NCBI GenBank assembly: GCA_965216135.1 | Contig: CBDCFL010000022.1 | Coordinates: forward strand, 372,001 to 436,000 | Length of the DNA stretch: 64,000 bases | From: CBDCFL01 sp965216135 | Lineage (GTDB): Bacteria; Pseudomonadota; Alphaproteobacteria; Rhodobacterales; Rhodobacteraceae | Reading direction: 5' to 3' | Shown: positions 45,733-54,607 of the stretch, piece after piece | Layout: each line of letters starts with the position of its first letter | Numbering within the stretch: the first letter of the stretch is position 1 | Translations under genes and position numbers: made by a program | The notes under the pieces: model-generated | Told to the model about the DNA's origin: nothing | What the model saw: the letters and a program-made list of their open reading frames with translations, nothing else | Database searches by the model: none

Positions 45733-47738
45733 TGACGGCACGGAAAACCACACCGATATGTTGCTGCGGGATATATACGCGGCGGGCAACATCTGCTCAC
45801 CCGGCCCGGGAACACAAACGCAAGCCCCAACGCTCCAGGCCATGAAAAGATCGAAGACAGACAGATCAAAACCTAGATCAAACATCTGCGAAAACCGGTC
45901 GGTTTCGTCAAATTCATATCTGTCGGCGCAGACGGCGAGAAAATGGGCGACGTTTTTATGTGACACCGCCACGCCTTTGGGGCGACCGGTGCTGCCGGAC
46001 GTGTAGAGCAGATAGGCCGGATCACCGGGGTCAGGCTGACGCGGATCAGACTGGGCGCGCATCGCCCCGGTGCCGCCCAATATGCGATGGCGCGGGTGGC
46101 ATTCTGCAAGGTCTGGCGCATCGCTGCAATCGGCCATCGTAACCGTTACGGGATTTTTGGCGCTATCGAGCAAGGCGTCCAGCGCGTCGGCCTCAGCGCT
46201 ATCGGCGATCAGCTGTGTGCACCCGGAATGTTCGAGCATGTAGGCAAGCCGCGCCGTGGGCAACCCTGGGTTCAGCGGCAAATAAGTTTCGCCGCGATAA
46301 AGTGCTGCGAGAATGCCCACATATGCGGCTTCACTGCGGGCTGCAAAAACGCCGGTGATTGTAGGTGTCTGAGATTGCGAAAGTCCCAGGAAAGCGGCAG
46401 AAGCTGCTGCCCGCGCCAGAAGCTCGGAATAACTCAATTCGCGCCCGCCGAGGTCCAGCGCCGGGCGATCCGGAAAGCGTGCCGCCCAGGAAAGAAACCC
46501 GCTGAGCAACAAGTCCGCCATCACCTATCCACCGATATTGATGCCAAAAAGGGCCAGGAACACCGCGATCGAGACCAGCGCCTCTCCGCCCATGGATGAA
46601 AATGCGTAGCTGCCCGATACGAATGCGAATGTGATCGGGAGCCCGACGAACCGCAAGCGTCCGCGGGTGGCGGTGGCCTCAACGGGTGGACGCAACACTT
46701 TAATCTTTAGGAAGAGATGGAGTGTTGAGCATGAAGTATCGTCGTCGCATTTACTATTCGGCCACGCAGCGGGCTGAGATTTGGGATCGTTGGCAGCGCG
46801 GAGAGTCGATGAGTTCGATTGGGCGGGTGTTTGACCGGCAATCATCCTCGGTCTTTTCCGTTATCTCGCCGACAGGCGGCATCCGCCCGCCAGGTCGCAG
46901 ACGTGGTAGCCGCGCCCTGAGCCTTTCTGAGCGCGAGGAGATTTCGCGCGGGCTTAGCATCAAACGATCACTTCGCGTGATCGCCCACCAATTAGGACGC
47001 GCGCCCTCAACCATCAGCCGCGAGGTTCGACGGAATGGCGGATCTGCTAACTATCGCGCGACGACCTCTGATCAGGCAGCATGGGATCGCGCATTGCGCC
47101 CCAAGACATGCAAGCTGGCTTGCCACCCAGCTTTGGCCCAAGCAGTATCGGCAAAGCTTCGGCGCAAGTGGTCACCCGAGCAGATTGCGGGCTGGCTCAA
47201 GCGTACGTTCCCGAAAAAAGCGCAGAAACAAGTGTCGCACGAAACGATATACAGAAGCCTTTATATACAGGCGCGCGGCGTACTGAAGAAGGAGTTGCTG
47301 GAGCATCTGCGCGCCAAACGCACTGTCCGGCGCTCCAAGCATGCAAGCCTCAAGCGCAACGGTTTGGGGCAGATCAAAAACGCCGTATCGATCAGTCAAA
47401 GACCCGCGTCCGTGGAAGACAGAGCGGTGCCAGGGCATTGGGAAGGCGATCTGATCGGAGGGTCGAAGAACAGTTATATAGCGACCCTAGTGGAACGCCA
47501 TTCGCGGTATGTGATGCTGGTCAAAGTCGCCAACAAGGACACCGAAAGCGTCATCTCTGGGCTAATCAAATCGGCACAGAGATTGCCACGCGAACTCTAC
47601 AAGTCCCTGACATGGGATCGCGGCAAAGAGCTGGCAGATCACCCGCGCCTGACCATAGCGACCGATATCGACGTCTACTTTCCAATTCTTAGGGTCAGAG
47701 CCACCGGCTTCCAGCCGGTCTGCTTCAGCTAAATTCTG

Positions 47739-47802
47739 ATGAGCCTTCCCCCTGATTTTGGCTCGCCCTTGGGTGAAAGCCAAAATCAGGGGGAAGGCTC
47801 AT
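47739..47802 (+). promoter_or_regulatory. Start-sequestering hairpin of IS200 copy 2
   Basis: Arms 47739-47763 and 47778-47802 are perfectly complementary (25 bp). The downstream arm covers GGGGGAAGG and the AT of the tnpA start codon at 47801. Confidence 0.8.
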
Positions 47803-48220
47803 GGCCTATTGTACTGGTAGTCATACCAAATTTTATCACCGATATCATATCGTTTGGGTTACGAAGTATCGGTTCAAGGTTTTGCACGGCGATATGCGGG
47901 TGCGCTTGCGTGAAATCATCCGCCAGACCTGCAGTGAAATGGGCGTGCGGATCGAGAAGGGCGTCCTGTCGAACGATCACGTTCATATGTTCGTGTCGAT
48001 CCCACCGCACCTGGCGCTGTCGACGGTGATGCAGCGGATCAAGGGGCGCTCATCCCGCAAAATCCAGATGGAGTTCCCGGACCTGCGCAAACGATACTGG
48101 GGCAGGCGGTTTTGGGCCCGTGGATATTTCTCGACCACATCAGGCAATGTGACTGACGATGTCATACTTCAGTATCTGGAGCTTCACTCCAAACGGAAAC
48201 CTACCGGCATCAGCCGGTAG
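47801..48220 (+). CDS. tnpA: IS200-family TnpA transposase
   Basis: 139 residues, amino-acid identical to the product at 42111-42530; HUH motif NDHVHMFVS and a C-terminal tyrosine region. Intact. Confidence 0.93.
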   Translation: MAYCTGSHTKFYHRYHIVWVTKYRFKVLHGDMRVRLREIIRQTCSEMGVRIEKGVLSNDHVHMFVSIPPHLALSTVMQRIKGRSSRKIQMEFPDLRKRYWGRRFWARGYFSTTSGNVTDDVILQYLELHSKRKPTGISR

Positions 48221-48626
48221 TGGTTTAGTTTTGCGACCCACACTCCCCGTGGCAACGCGGTTCGAACGAAAACACCAACCGGCTTCTCCGGCAATATCTG
48301 CCAAGGGGAACTGATTTATCCGTTCATTCTCAAGCAAAGCTCAGCGCGATCGCACGTCAGTTGAACGAAAGGCCTCGCAAGACCTTGCAATACCAAACGC
48401 CAGCAGAGAAATTTGCCGAGTGTGTTGCGTCGATCAGTTGAACCCGCCGCACCTCTCCACCATTCAAAGCGGCGGGCATAGCGTGCCCAGGTCATGTAAA
48501 ACGCTACGCCCGTGGCATGATAAAGTCCCCACATCAGCCAGCCCGAGGTTGCCCCGTGCCATAGCCCCATCGGGTAGTGCCCCAGGGCGTGGTGTAAATT
48601 GTTCTCCGGCTGGGTGTTGAGCCGGT

Positions 48627-48742
48627 TTACAGGGCGGCGATTTTCGCCGGGTCCATGGTGGTATCCTCGCAGATGGCGGCGACGGTTTCCAGCGTCATGT
48701 AACGACGTGTGACTGCCCATTCGTCGTTCTGCTCCAGCATAA
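48627..48742 (-). pseudogene. IS256-family transposase, C-terminal remnant
   Basis: About 37 codons, LEQNDEWAVTRRYMTLETVA followed by ICEDTTMDPAKIAAL and TAA, typical of the extreme C-terminus of IS256 transposases. The element end (GGTGTAAATTGTTCTCCGGC read leftward) is near 48590. IS630 copy C2 cuts it at 48743. Confidence 0.75.
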
Positions 48743-49904
48743 TACCAACGGCATCAATTTCTGACTCTGTGGGGATTCCCAAATCGGTTTTGATCTGATT
48801 CAAGGTTGGCAAAGGAGGATCGCCATGCCAGCCAGTGTTCCGCTTCGTCGCGACTTTGATGCCCGCCACCTTCGTAAACTCGCCAGCCGTTGCAAGGATG
48901 CCCGGCAGAGCCGCCGTCTGTTGTCTCTTGCGGCGGTCTACGATGGCATGCGCCGTGGAGAGGCCGCAAGGATCGGTGGGATGGATCGCCAAACCCTGCG
49001 GGACTGGGTTCACCGGTTCAACGAAGAGGGACCGGATGGCCTCACCAACCGCAAGGGCGCGGGCCGGACGCGCTACCTGAGCGATGTCCAGATGAAAGAA
49101 CTTGGCGAGATTGTCGAGACCGGCCCCGATCCGGCGGTGGACGGGGTTGTCCGCTGGCGGCGGATCGACCTGAAGCGGGTGATCGAGGCGCGCTTTGGCG
49201 TCATCTATTCCGAGCGCGGGATATCCAGACTGCTTGGCGAACTGGGCTTTGCCCATATCAGCGCCCGCCCGCAGCATCCCAGGCAGGATAAGCGGATCAT
49301 CGAGGCGTTTAAAAAAAACTTCGCCGACACGCTCCAGGTGCATATAGCTGACCTGCCAGCGGGAACGCCGGTGGAGATCTGGTTCCAGGACGAAGCACGC
49401 CTTGGCCAGAAGAATGGCCTGACGCGCCTGTGGGCGAGAAAGGGCACGCGCCCCCGCCAGCCGGCCGATCAGCGCTATCACAACGCCTATCTGTTCGGCG
49501 CCATCTGTCCGGCTCACGGCAAGGGGGCGGCGCTCATGCTGCCTTGGGCGGACGCGCAAGCCATGCAGATGCATCTCGACGAGATCAGCCGCCACGTCGC
49601 CCGAAAGGCCCATGCGGTTGTGCTGATGGATCGGGCCGGATGGCACACCACCGGCAAACTCAAAGTCCCGAAGAACCTCACCATCATCCTGCTGCCATCG
49701 CGCGCTCCGGAACTGAACCCGGTGGAAAATATCTGGCAGTACTTGCGCGCCAATTGGCTCTCCAACCGCGTGTTCGAAGACTACAATGCCATCGTCGATG
49801 CTGGATGCGAAGCTTGGAACAAGCTCATCGCACAGCCCGAAACCATCACATCAATCGGAATGCGAAAATGGGCCCATATCGGTCAATGTTAAATGCCGCT
49901 GGTA
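48743..49904 (+). mobile_element. IS630-like element, copy C2, with unmatched flanks
   Basis: About 1,162 bases with ends TACCAACGGCATC and ATGCCGCTGGTA. The left flank is TAA and the right flank TCA, unlike the other four copies, whose 3-base flanks match. So this copy sits at a deletion or rearrangement junction. Confidence 0.9.
48825..49892 (+). CDS. IS630-family transposase, intact
   Basis: 355 residues in one frame, from ATG 48825. Two N-terminal helix-turn-helix segments (GMDRQTLRDWVHRFNEEGPD; VRWRRIDLKRVIEARFGVIY), then the linker FKKNFADTLQVHI encoded at an eight-A run. The DDE_3 domain has EIWFQDEARLGQKNGL, AVVLMDRAGWHTTG and PSRAPELNPVENIWQYLRAN. This is the only IS630 copy in the window that looks able to encode a full protein without a shift. 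Confidence 0.93.
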   Translation: MPASVPLRRDFDARHLRKLASRCKDARQSRRLLSLAAVYDGMRRGEAARIGGMDRQTLRDWVHRFNEEGPDGLTNRKGAGRTRYLSDVQMKELGEIVETGPDPAVDGVVRWRRIDLKRVIEARFGVIYSERGISRLLGELGFAHISARPQHPRQDKRIIEAFKKNFADTLQVHIADLPAGTPVEIWFQDEARLGQKNGLTRLWARKGTRPRQPADQRYHNAYLFGAICPAHGKGAALMLPWADAQAMQMHLDEISRHVARKAHAVVLMDRAGWHTTGKLKVPKNLTIILLPSRAPELNPVENIWQYLRANWLSNRVFEDYNAIVDAGCEAWNKLIAQPETITSIGMRKWAHIGQC

Positions 49905-50199
49905 TCATTTGGGGTTCTGCGCCGCTTCCACCCAGTGGGTCCGCTCCCCTTCGGCGGCACCAACTCGAGAAATGCGCCCAGTCTGCCTTGTAGGCGGCGT
50001 TGGTGTTTTCGGCCGTTGACTGACGAGCATAATCCTTGGCGGCCTCGATGAGGCGATCAAGTGTTCCTGATCCTGCAAGGTCGGGGAGTTCAAACGTTTC
50101 AGAGGAAACGGCGTCTCTCTGGTCGTCCTCGTTGGGTGAGGGCGCAATCGTTGGACCTGAGCTCAATTTCTCGGTGTTTTCTGACATGCCGCTGAGCAT
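49905..50199 (-). pseudogene. Tyrosine recombinase (integrase), N-terminal fragment
   Basis: ATG 50199 (or 50187) starts about 95 codons cut by IS630 C2. The end of the fragment (AENTNAAYKADWAHFSSWCR) is the typical SAM-like core-binding start of tyrosine recombinases; the catalytic domain is missing. Divergent from the DUF1403 gene with a palindromic operator between them. Confidence 0.75.
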
Positions 50200-50205
50200 A
50201 TTTTT

Positions 50206-50238
50206 TTACGTCCGATAATGCAATCTTATTGGACGTAA
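50206..50238. promoter_or_regulatory. Inverted repeat between divergent integrase and DUF1403 genes
   Basis: TTACGTCC(G)ATAA and TTAT(T)GGACGTAA face each other over a 7-base centre, immediately upstream of the integrase start and 76 bases before DUF1403. A likely operator or recombinase binding site. Confidence 0.6.
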
Positions 50239-50313
50239 GAGGATCGTGCAAGTTGGGGCGGTTAGTGCGTTATTTTATGGTGCAAAGCGCCGCGATCCCC
50301 TACACTCTGTGGC

Positions 50314-51276
50314 ATGACCTACCAGCCTGTGTCCCCGATCAACGACCTACCGACCCTACCCCGATTGCCGGCATGGGTCACTTCTGCGGCAGGTGAAAGC
50401 CCTGAAAACGTGGCTTTTTTGTCAGGTGCGACTCTGACCGTGCTGGACATGCTCGTTCAGGACGAGAATGGAACGGTGCCGCAAAAACTGCTCGCCAACC
50501 GGCTGGCCCTGAAGGCGGCCACCGCCACGTCAAAGCTGGAAGGCCGGTTGGCGCGCGAAGCCGATATCCGCGATGCCTACCATCTGACTGCCCCTGGGGA
50601 AGCCCGCGGACCCGACGGGGATCTGCTGGCTTACTGGCGCGAGGCCTCACTGCTACGTCTGAACGGGCCGAATTGGCGGGCCAACCTTCACGAAGTCATC
50701 GGGTCGGATTTCGAAATCGAGCTCGACGATTTGATCGACCCCGCTGTCACGCAGGCTCTGTCCCAAGGTCCGCTGGCGGGATGTACGTCGGTTCTGCACG
50801 CCGTTCTCTCCGTCGACAGCCGCGCCGAACGCATCGCCTGTCTTCTGTCCGATCTGGTTCTGGCGCGGGCGCTGAGCTGGTCGGCCGTTCTGCCGATCAC
50901 GGCGCAGCGGCTGACCAAAGCACTCTTGCGCGATCTGATTGCTGGCCAGCACGGCGCCGAAGTCACGGTGCAGGTCAGGATCCTAGACTCCGTCCAAGAT
51001 ACGATTGGAGTGGCCCGCGACCTGGCACGCCGTGCTGCCGCCCTCAACGCGATCGCGCCGAAGCTGCGCGCCAAGGGATCCGAGGCCGCTGTCGATCTGT
51101 TCCTCACGGAGGATGCGGTTGCGCCTGCAACGGTGCTGTCACCAACGATCCGCGGGACGACCACTCCAATGACCGACCGTGCCGCCCGCCGGTTCTGCGA
51201 CCGGTTGGTCGAGCTGGGCGTCGCGTGCGAACTGACGGGGCGGCCCACCTTCCGGCTCTACGGGATCGTGGCATGA
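50314..51276 (+). CDS. DUF1403 family protein
   Basis: 320 residues matching DUF1403 as I recall it (FLSGATLTVLDMLVQDENGT, KLEGRLAREADIRDAYHLT, then PDGDLLAYWREASLLRL). No catalytic motif; mainly helical. Its stop overlaps the start of the ScpB-like gene (GCATGAGC), so the two are translated together and probably form a complex. Function unknown. Confidence 0.8.
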   Translation: MTYQPVSPINDLPTLPRLPAWVTSAAGESPENVAFLSGATLTVLDMLVQDENGTVPQKLLANRLALKAATATSKLEGRLAREADIRDAYHLTAPGEARGPDGDLLAYWREASLLRLNGPNWRANLHEVIGSDFEIELDDLIDPAVTQALSQGPLAGCTSVLHAVLSVDSRAERIACLLSDLVLARALSWSAVLPITAQRLTKALLRDLIAGQHGAEVTVQVRILDSVQDTIGVARDLARRAAALNAIAPKLRAKGSEAAVDLFLTEDAVAPATVLSPTIRGTTTPMTDRAARRFCDRLVELGVACELTGRPTFRLYGIVA

Positions 51277-51878
51277 GCACTGCAACCAAAAAGCGTCCTG
51301 TCGGCGAGAGGAGCGCCGTCTTCGACCGGGAACTCGAGGACCTGCCGGCAGAGCTGCGCTGGCGCGAATGGATGGGGCGGATCGAAGCGGTGCTCTTTGC
51401 CAGTGCGTCAGCAGTGGGGCACGATGACCTGGCGCGCGCGGTGGGGCAGGCGGCCTCTGTCGAGTTGCTGATCGCAGACATCGAAGCCGAGCTCAAAAGC
51501 CGACCCTATGAGCTGGTTCAGGTTGCCGGCGGCTGGATGTTCCGGACTATGTCGCAATATGCTGAGGCGATCAAAGCGGTCGCCGATCTCGGCGAGCAAT
51601 CTATGGCCTTCACCGAGATGGAGATGGGTGTGCTCTGCGCCATCGCCCATCACCAGCCCATTACCCGCGACGGACTGAAGGACATCTTCGGCAAGGAGAT
51701 CAGCCGCGATCTTCTGGCGCGACTCCGCCACAAGGATCTGATCGCCAGCGGGCCACGCTCGCCGCGTCCGGGCGCGCCGCATACCTTCGTGACGACGGAG
51801 ACGTTTCTCGCGACATTCGATCTCCAAGCGCTGCGCGATCTGCCGGATTTAGAGATCGAAGACGGCGTCTTGACTTAA
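51273..51878 (+). CDS. scpB: ScpB-like condensin accessory protein
   Basis: 201 residues with the two winged-helix domains of ScpB (WMGRIEAVLFASASAVGHDD near residue 33; MEMGVLCAIAHHQPITRDGL near residue 112; then DLIASGPRSPRPGAPHTFVT). ScpB normally pairs with ScpA and SMC; here the partner gene is DUF1403, as in an accessory or mobile paralogue rather than the housekeeping one. ATG 51273 is chosen because it overlaps the DUF1403 stop. Confidence 0.85.
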   Translation: MSTATKKRPVGERSAVFDRELEDLPAELRWREWMGRIEAVLFASASAVGHDDLARAVGQAASVELLIADIEAELKSRPYELVQVAGGWMFRTMSQYAEAIKAVADLGEQSMAFTEMEMGVLCAIAHHQPITRDGLKDIFGKEISRDLLARLRHKDLIASGPRSPRPGAPHTFVTTETFLATFDLQALRDLPDLEIEDGVLT

Positions 51879-51886
51879 GGCGATCG

Positions 51887-51966
51887 CTTTCAATTGGTCA
51901 TGCCATCGCTTTCAAATGGTCGAAGGTTGACTTTCAATCGGTCGGGAGTGTACTTTTAATCGGTCG
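51887..51966. repeat. Four direct repeats with exact 22-base spacing
   Basis: CTTTCAATTGGTCA, CTTTCAAATGGTCG, CTTTCAATCGGTCG and CTTTTAATCGGTCG start at 51887, 51909, 51931 and 51953. Two helical turns apart, so they face the same side of DNA. They resemble multiple terminal repeats of IS21-type elements or plasmid iterons. Confidence 0.75.
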
Positions 51967-51984
51967 AGAAAGGTTGACCCCAGT

Positions 51985-53213
51985 TTGTACCCGAGATTCG
52001 CAAAGACCAGAATAGAAGAAGCGCTATCCGACACCCGTGTGGTTCTCATCTCAGGACCTCGGCAATCCGGCAAGACGACTCTCGCAACCGACATCGCCTC
52101 GGACAAAACACCCTTTCTCACGTTGGATGATGCGACCGTTCTGCGGTCCGCAATTGATGATCCGGTCGGCTTCGTCCGCGGTTTGGATCGCGCGGTGATC
52201 GACGAGATCCAACGTGCCCCCGACCTACTGCTGGCCATCAAGAATACGGTCGATGATGACAAGACCGCCGGGAGATTTCTTCTTACAGGATCGGCCAATC
52301 TAATGACGATCCCGAAAGTGGCAGACTCACTCGCTGGTCGGATGGAAGTCGTCCGGCTCCTGCCCCTCAGCCAAGCAGAAATTCTTGGCGAGAAATCGGG
52401 ATTCATCGACAGAGCTTTTGCGGCGAAGAAACCTACCGCCGACCACTTGATCGTCGGAGATGAACTAGTCGAGACCATTCTTTCAGGCGGGTATCCGGAG
52501 GCACTTGGCCGAAAAAAATGGGGGCGAAAGCAGGACTGGTATCATGGCTACCTCGACGCGATCGTCCAGCGTGACGTTCGCGATGTGGCCCAGATCGAAC
52601 AACTTGCCATCATGCCGAAGCTGCTGGCGGTCCTCGCGGAGCATTCCGGCCAACTGGTCAACTACACCGGCATCGGCAAGGCCTCTCGGCCTCAATCATG
52701 TGACCACCCAGAAATATGTACGTGTTTTCGAAAGCCTTTTCCTCGTGCACACCCTGCAACCATGGTTCACCAATCGGCTGAAGCGGATGACGAAATCACC
52801 CAAACTGCACTTCCTCGACGCGGGACTACTCCGCGGCGATGCGCGACGTTTCTCCGGATGTGGTCGGAAAGGACAAGACATCCTTCGGTCCGATCCTTGA
52901 AACCTTCGTGTTTAGCGAACTTCGCAAGATCGCATCCTGGAGCGAGCAGAGGTGCTCGTTCTCGCATTTCCGGGACAAGGACAAGAACGAGGTCGATATC
53001 GTATTGGAGAACCGGCGTGGAGAGATCGTCGGCGTCGAAGTCCAGTCTTCAGCTACGGTTTCCGCCGGTGATTTCTCCGGGATGCGTAAGCTTGCTGAAG
53101 CGTGCGGAAAGAAGTTCGTTCAAGGCCTGATTCTTTACGACCACGATCGGGGTCGTTCCCTTCGCAGACAACATGTTTGCTGCCCCGCTCTCGAGCTTGT
53201 GGAGCGCGTCATG
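51985..53213 (+). pseudogene. AAA-family ATPase with DUF4143, several frameshifts
   Basis: Begins at TTG 51985 (YPRFAKTRIEEALSDTRVV). Walker A is VVLISGPRQSGKTTLATDIA, Walker B AVIDEIQRAPDLL and sensor GRFLLTGSANLM. Near 52680 the frame moves (..VNYTGIG then GLNHVTTQKYVRVFESLFL), again near 52835 (then MRDVSPDVVGKDKTSFG, DIVLENRRGEIVGVEVQ) and again near 53150 (VVPFADNMFAAPLSSLWSA to TGA about 53213). Three shifts argue for real decay. Family function is unclear (often toxin-like or nuclease-associated). Confidence 0.83.
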
Positions 53214-53640
53214 AGCCTGGTGGAGGAACAATGCGTCGAGGATCTTGCCGACCTCCTCTATAAATTTCTGCCCGGAAGCGAGAACTCCCGGACCGCGTTC
53301 CCCGCTTGCCGCGGCCAAAGTCCAAACGGAAGACTTTTGGATTGGGGGGCAGCAAGCGTCCTGCAATTGTCCACCTCCTGTCGTCGACCCTCAGCCAGCG
53401 GCGCCTACAATTTCGCGCCGCTCATTCTCGCGCGTTGTTCGGCAGTCAATGACCTGGCGTCGTTGGTAAGGGCGAGCCGTTGACACGTAACGAAGTTGAG
53501 CAGCTGAACGAGCCACTGCAGCGATTGTCCTTGAACGGGCGCAGCTACAAGATGCTGACCGTTCTGGATGAATATACCCGGCAGGCATCTTGAACCGCCC
53601 CGGGTTTACCGGAGAGTAAAACTCTCCAAAGGTGGACCCT
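53214..53640. other. Gene-free stretch with IS3 remnant and IS3 left end
   Basis: 53535-53594 encodes NGRSYKMLTVLDEYTRQA, a scrap of an IS3-type orfB DDE domain. TGAACCGCCCCGGGTTTACC near 53591 is the left end of the IS3 element that follows. The rest shows no conserved frame. Confidence 0.55.
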
Positions 53641-54230
53641 ATGACACAGAGAAAATATACCCCGACATACACGGCTGAATTTCGTGAGCGCGGCATACGG
53701 CTTTTCAGAGAAAACCGCAGCAATTATTCCAGCGACAATGCTGCCTACAAGGCGATTGCGTCCAAACTTGGCTGTTCGCCGGACAGTCTACGTGCTTGGT
53801 GCCAGCAGGTAGAACGCGATGCTGGGATGCGCGATGGTTTGAACAGCGAAGAGAAAGCGCGGCTGAAAGCATTGGAGCGAGAGGTTCGGGAACTACGCCA
53901 AGCCAACGAGATACTGAAGAAAGGCGTCCGCGTATTTCGCCCCTCCTCTCGGTGATTGCAGGGCAATCACCCGCCGGGCAATGGGACGGAGCTCAACCGC
54001 CCATTCAAGCGATGACCAGGTTCATAGAAGATCACCGTGCAGTTTTTGGTGTCGGGCCGATCTGCAGGGTTCTGCCGATTGCACCAGCAACGTATTACGC
54101 GCGGGCAGCGATTATGCTCGATCCTGAATTGGCGTCTGATCGTGCCAAAAGTGATGTGATTGATTGCGAGGATATCAAGCGCATTCATAAGGCAAGCGGT
54201 CAGCGTTACGGTGCCCGCAAAAATCTGGTA
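53641..54230 (+). pseudogene. IS3-family transposase (orfA plus truncated orfB)
   Basis: orfA from ATG 53641 (MTQRKYTPTYTAEFRERGIR; helix-turn-helix KLGCSPDSLRAWCQQVERDA; leucine zipper ending ..REVRELRQANEILKK). The normal -1 shift near 53925 leads into orfB (MTRFIEDHRAVFGVGPICRV, then IKRIHKASGQRYGARK), which stops being transposase-like at about 54225. The catalytic core is gone. Confidence 0.83.
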
Positions 54231-54514
54231 TGCTGGGTCCCGTCTGCATAAAGGTACGTGAAGGCGACATAGGTTTTAGCCTGTCTGAAGGTTTGTTTCG
54301 TGCTCATTTCTGAGGTTGTTTGATGCGATCTGTTGGGAAATATCTGTGAATCCCGGGAGCAATACTGGGCCACAGAAACGGTCGAATAATCTGACTGTCG
54401 CGGAGTAAAACTCCGCCATTCTGACGCCTGAGGCAAACGAGCTGAGGGCGGGGAGATGTATTCTGTGGAATTGTACAGCCGGGTGCGGCGTGCGTGTCAT
54501 GTCGGTGGGGTGAG
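54231..54514. other. Spacer between IS3 remnant and IS21, no gene seen
   Basis: Contains the palindrome GCGGAGTAAAACTCCGC near 54400, similar to a stretch inside the IS21 right end (GGCAGAGTTTTACTCCGCC near 57030), so it may be an old IS21-type end. No supported frame. Confidence 0.45.
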
Positions 54515-54607
54515 TGTCAACGGCGGAGCAAAATTAGTCCACCCGGGCGGAGCAAAACCAGTCCACTTGACGTTATGCGGTACGCGGTGTTGGGGGTTGT
54601 CCCGGTA

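Larger units (their letters stand above)
42818..46524 (-). pseudogene. DltA-like adenylation enzyme, split by IS630 and IS5, with amber codon
   Basis: An amino-acid or acyl-adenylating AMP ligase that would load the carrier protein. Start near 46524 (GTG, or ATG 46521), overlapping the MBOAT stop region. Motifs: AYLLYTSGSTGRPKGVAVSH (A3), NLNGPTEATIACTGF (A5), ARAYRTGDLVRRPA (A7), YIGRMDHQIKFHGMRIELGE (A8) and FPLTSNGKVDRKALVAML (A10 lysine). Removing IS630 copy C1 (with its TGA repeat) and IS5 (with CTAAG) gives exactly 524 codons in one frame, but with a TAG at codon 416 (44116-44114), between A7 and A8. Three independent lesions make it clearly dead. Confidence 0.88.
47674..48229 (+). mobile_element. 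IS200/IS605-family element, copy 2 (nested in IS30)
   Basis: 556 bases, inverted relative to copy 1 at 42102-42657, with the same boundaries TCTACTTTCC and GGTTTAGT and no target duplication. Confidence 0.9.
46731..48441 (+). pseudogene. IS30-family transposase split by IS200
   Basis: ATG 46731 (MKYRRRIYYSATQRAEIWDR); helix-turn-helix IAHQLGRAPSTISREVRRNG; DDE core HWEGDLIGGSKNSYIATLVE. It stops at ATDIDVYF where IS200 enters, and resumes at 48230 with CDPHSPWQRGSNENTNRLLR and RKTLQYQTPAEKFAECV to TGA 48441. Joined length is 385 codons, in frame. Confidence 0.9.
46679..48444 (+). mobile_element. IS30-family element, interrupted by IS200
   Basis: The left end (CTCAACGGGTGGACGCAACAC) and right end (GTGTTGCGTCGATCAGTTGA, read reversed) form imperfect inverted repeats sharing GACGCAACAC. 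Without the nested 556-base IS200 it is about 1.2 kb. End positions are uncertain by a few bases. Confidence 0.8.
46525..48590 (-). pseudogene. MBOAT-family O-acyltransferase (DltB/AlgI-like), fragments
   Basis: Two pieces on the minus strand. The inner piece (about 48445-48590) reads GHYPMGLWHGATSGWLMWGL, then YHATGVAFYMTWARYARRFE, with the conserved WHG histidine of MBOAT enzymes. The C-terminal piece (46678-46525) reads LRFVGLPITFAFVSGSYAFS and ends ..LALFGINIGG at the start of the adenylation gene. IS30 (with IS200 nested in it) separates them. The N-terminal two thirds is gone, replaced by IS256 and IS630 sequence. It would have moved an acyl or aminoacyl group across the membrane onto a sugar. 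Confidence 0.75.

Noticed and set aside
51887..51966. Short CRISPR array
   Set aside because: The 14-base units are separated by only 8 bases, far too short for spacers, and no cas genes are near.
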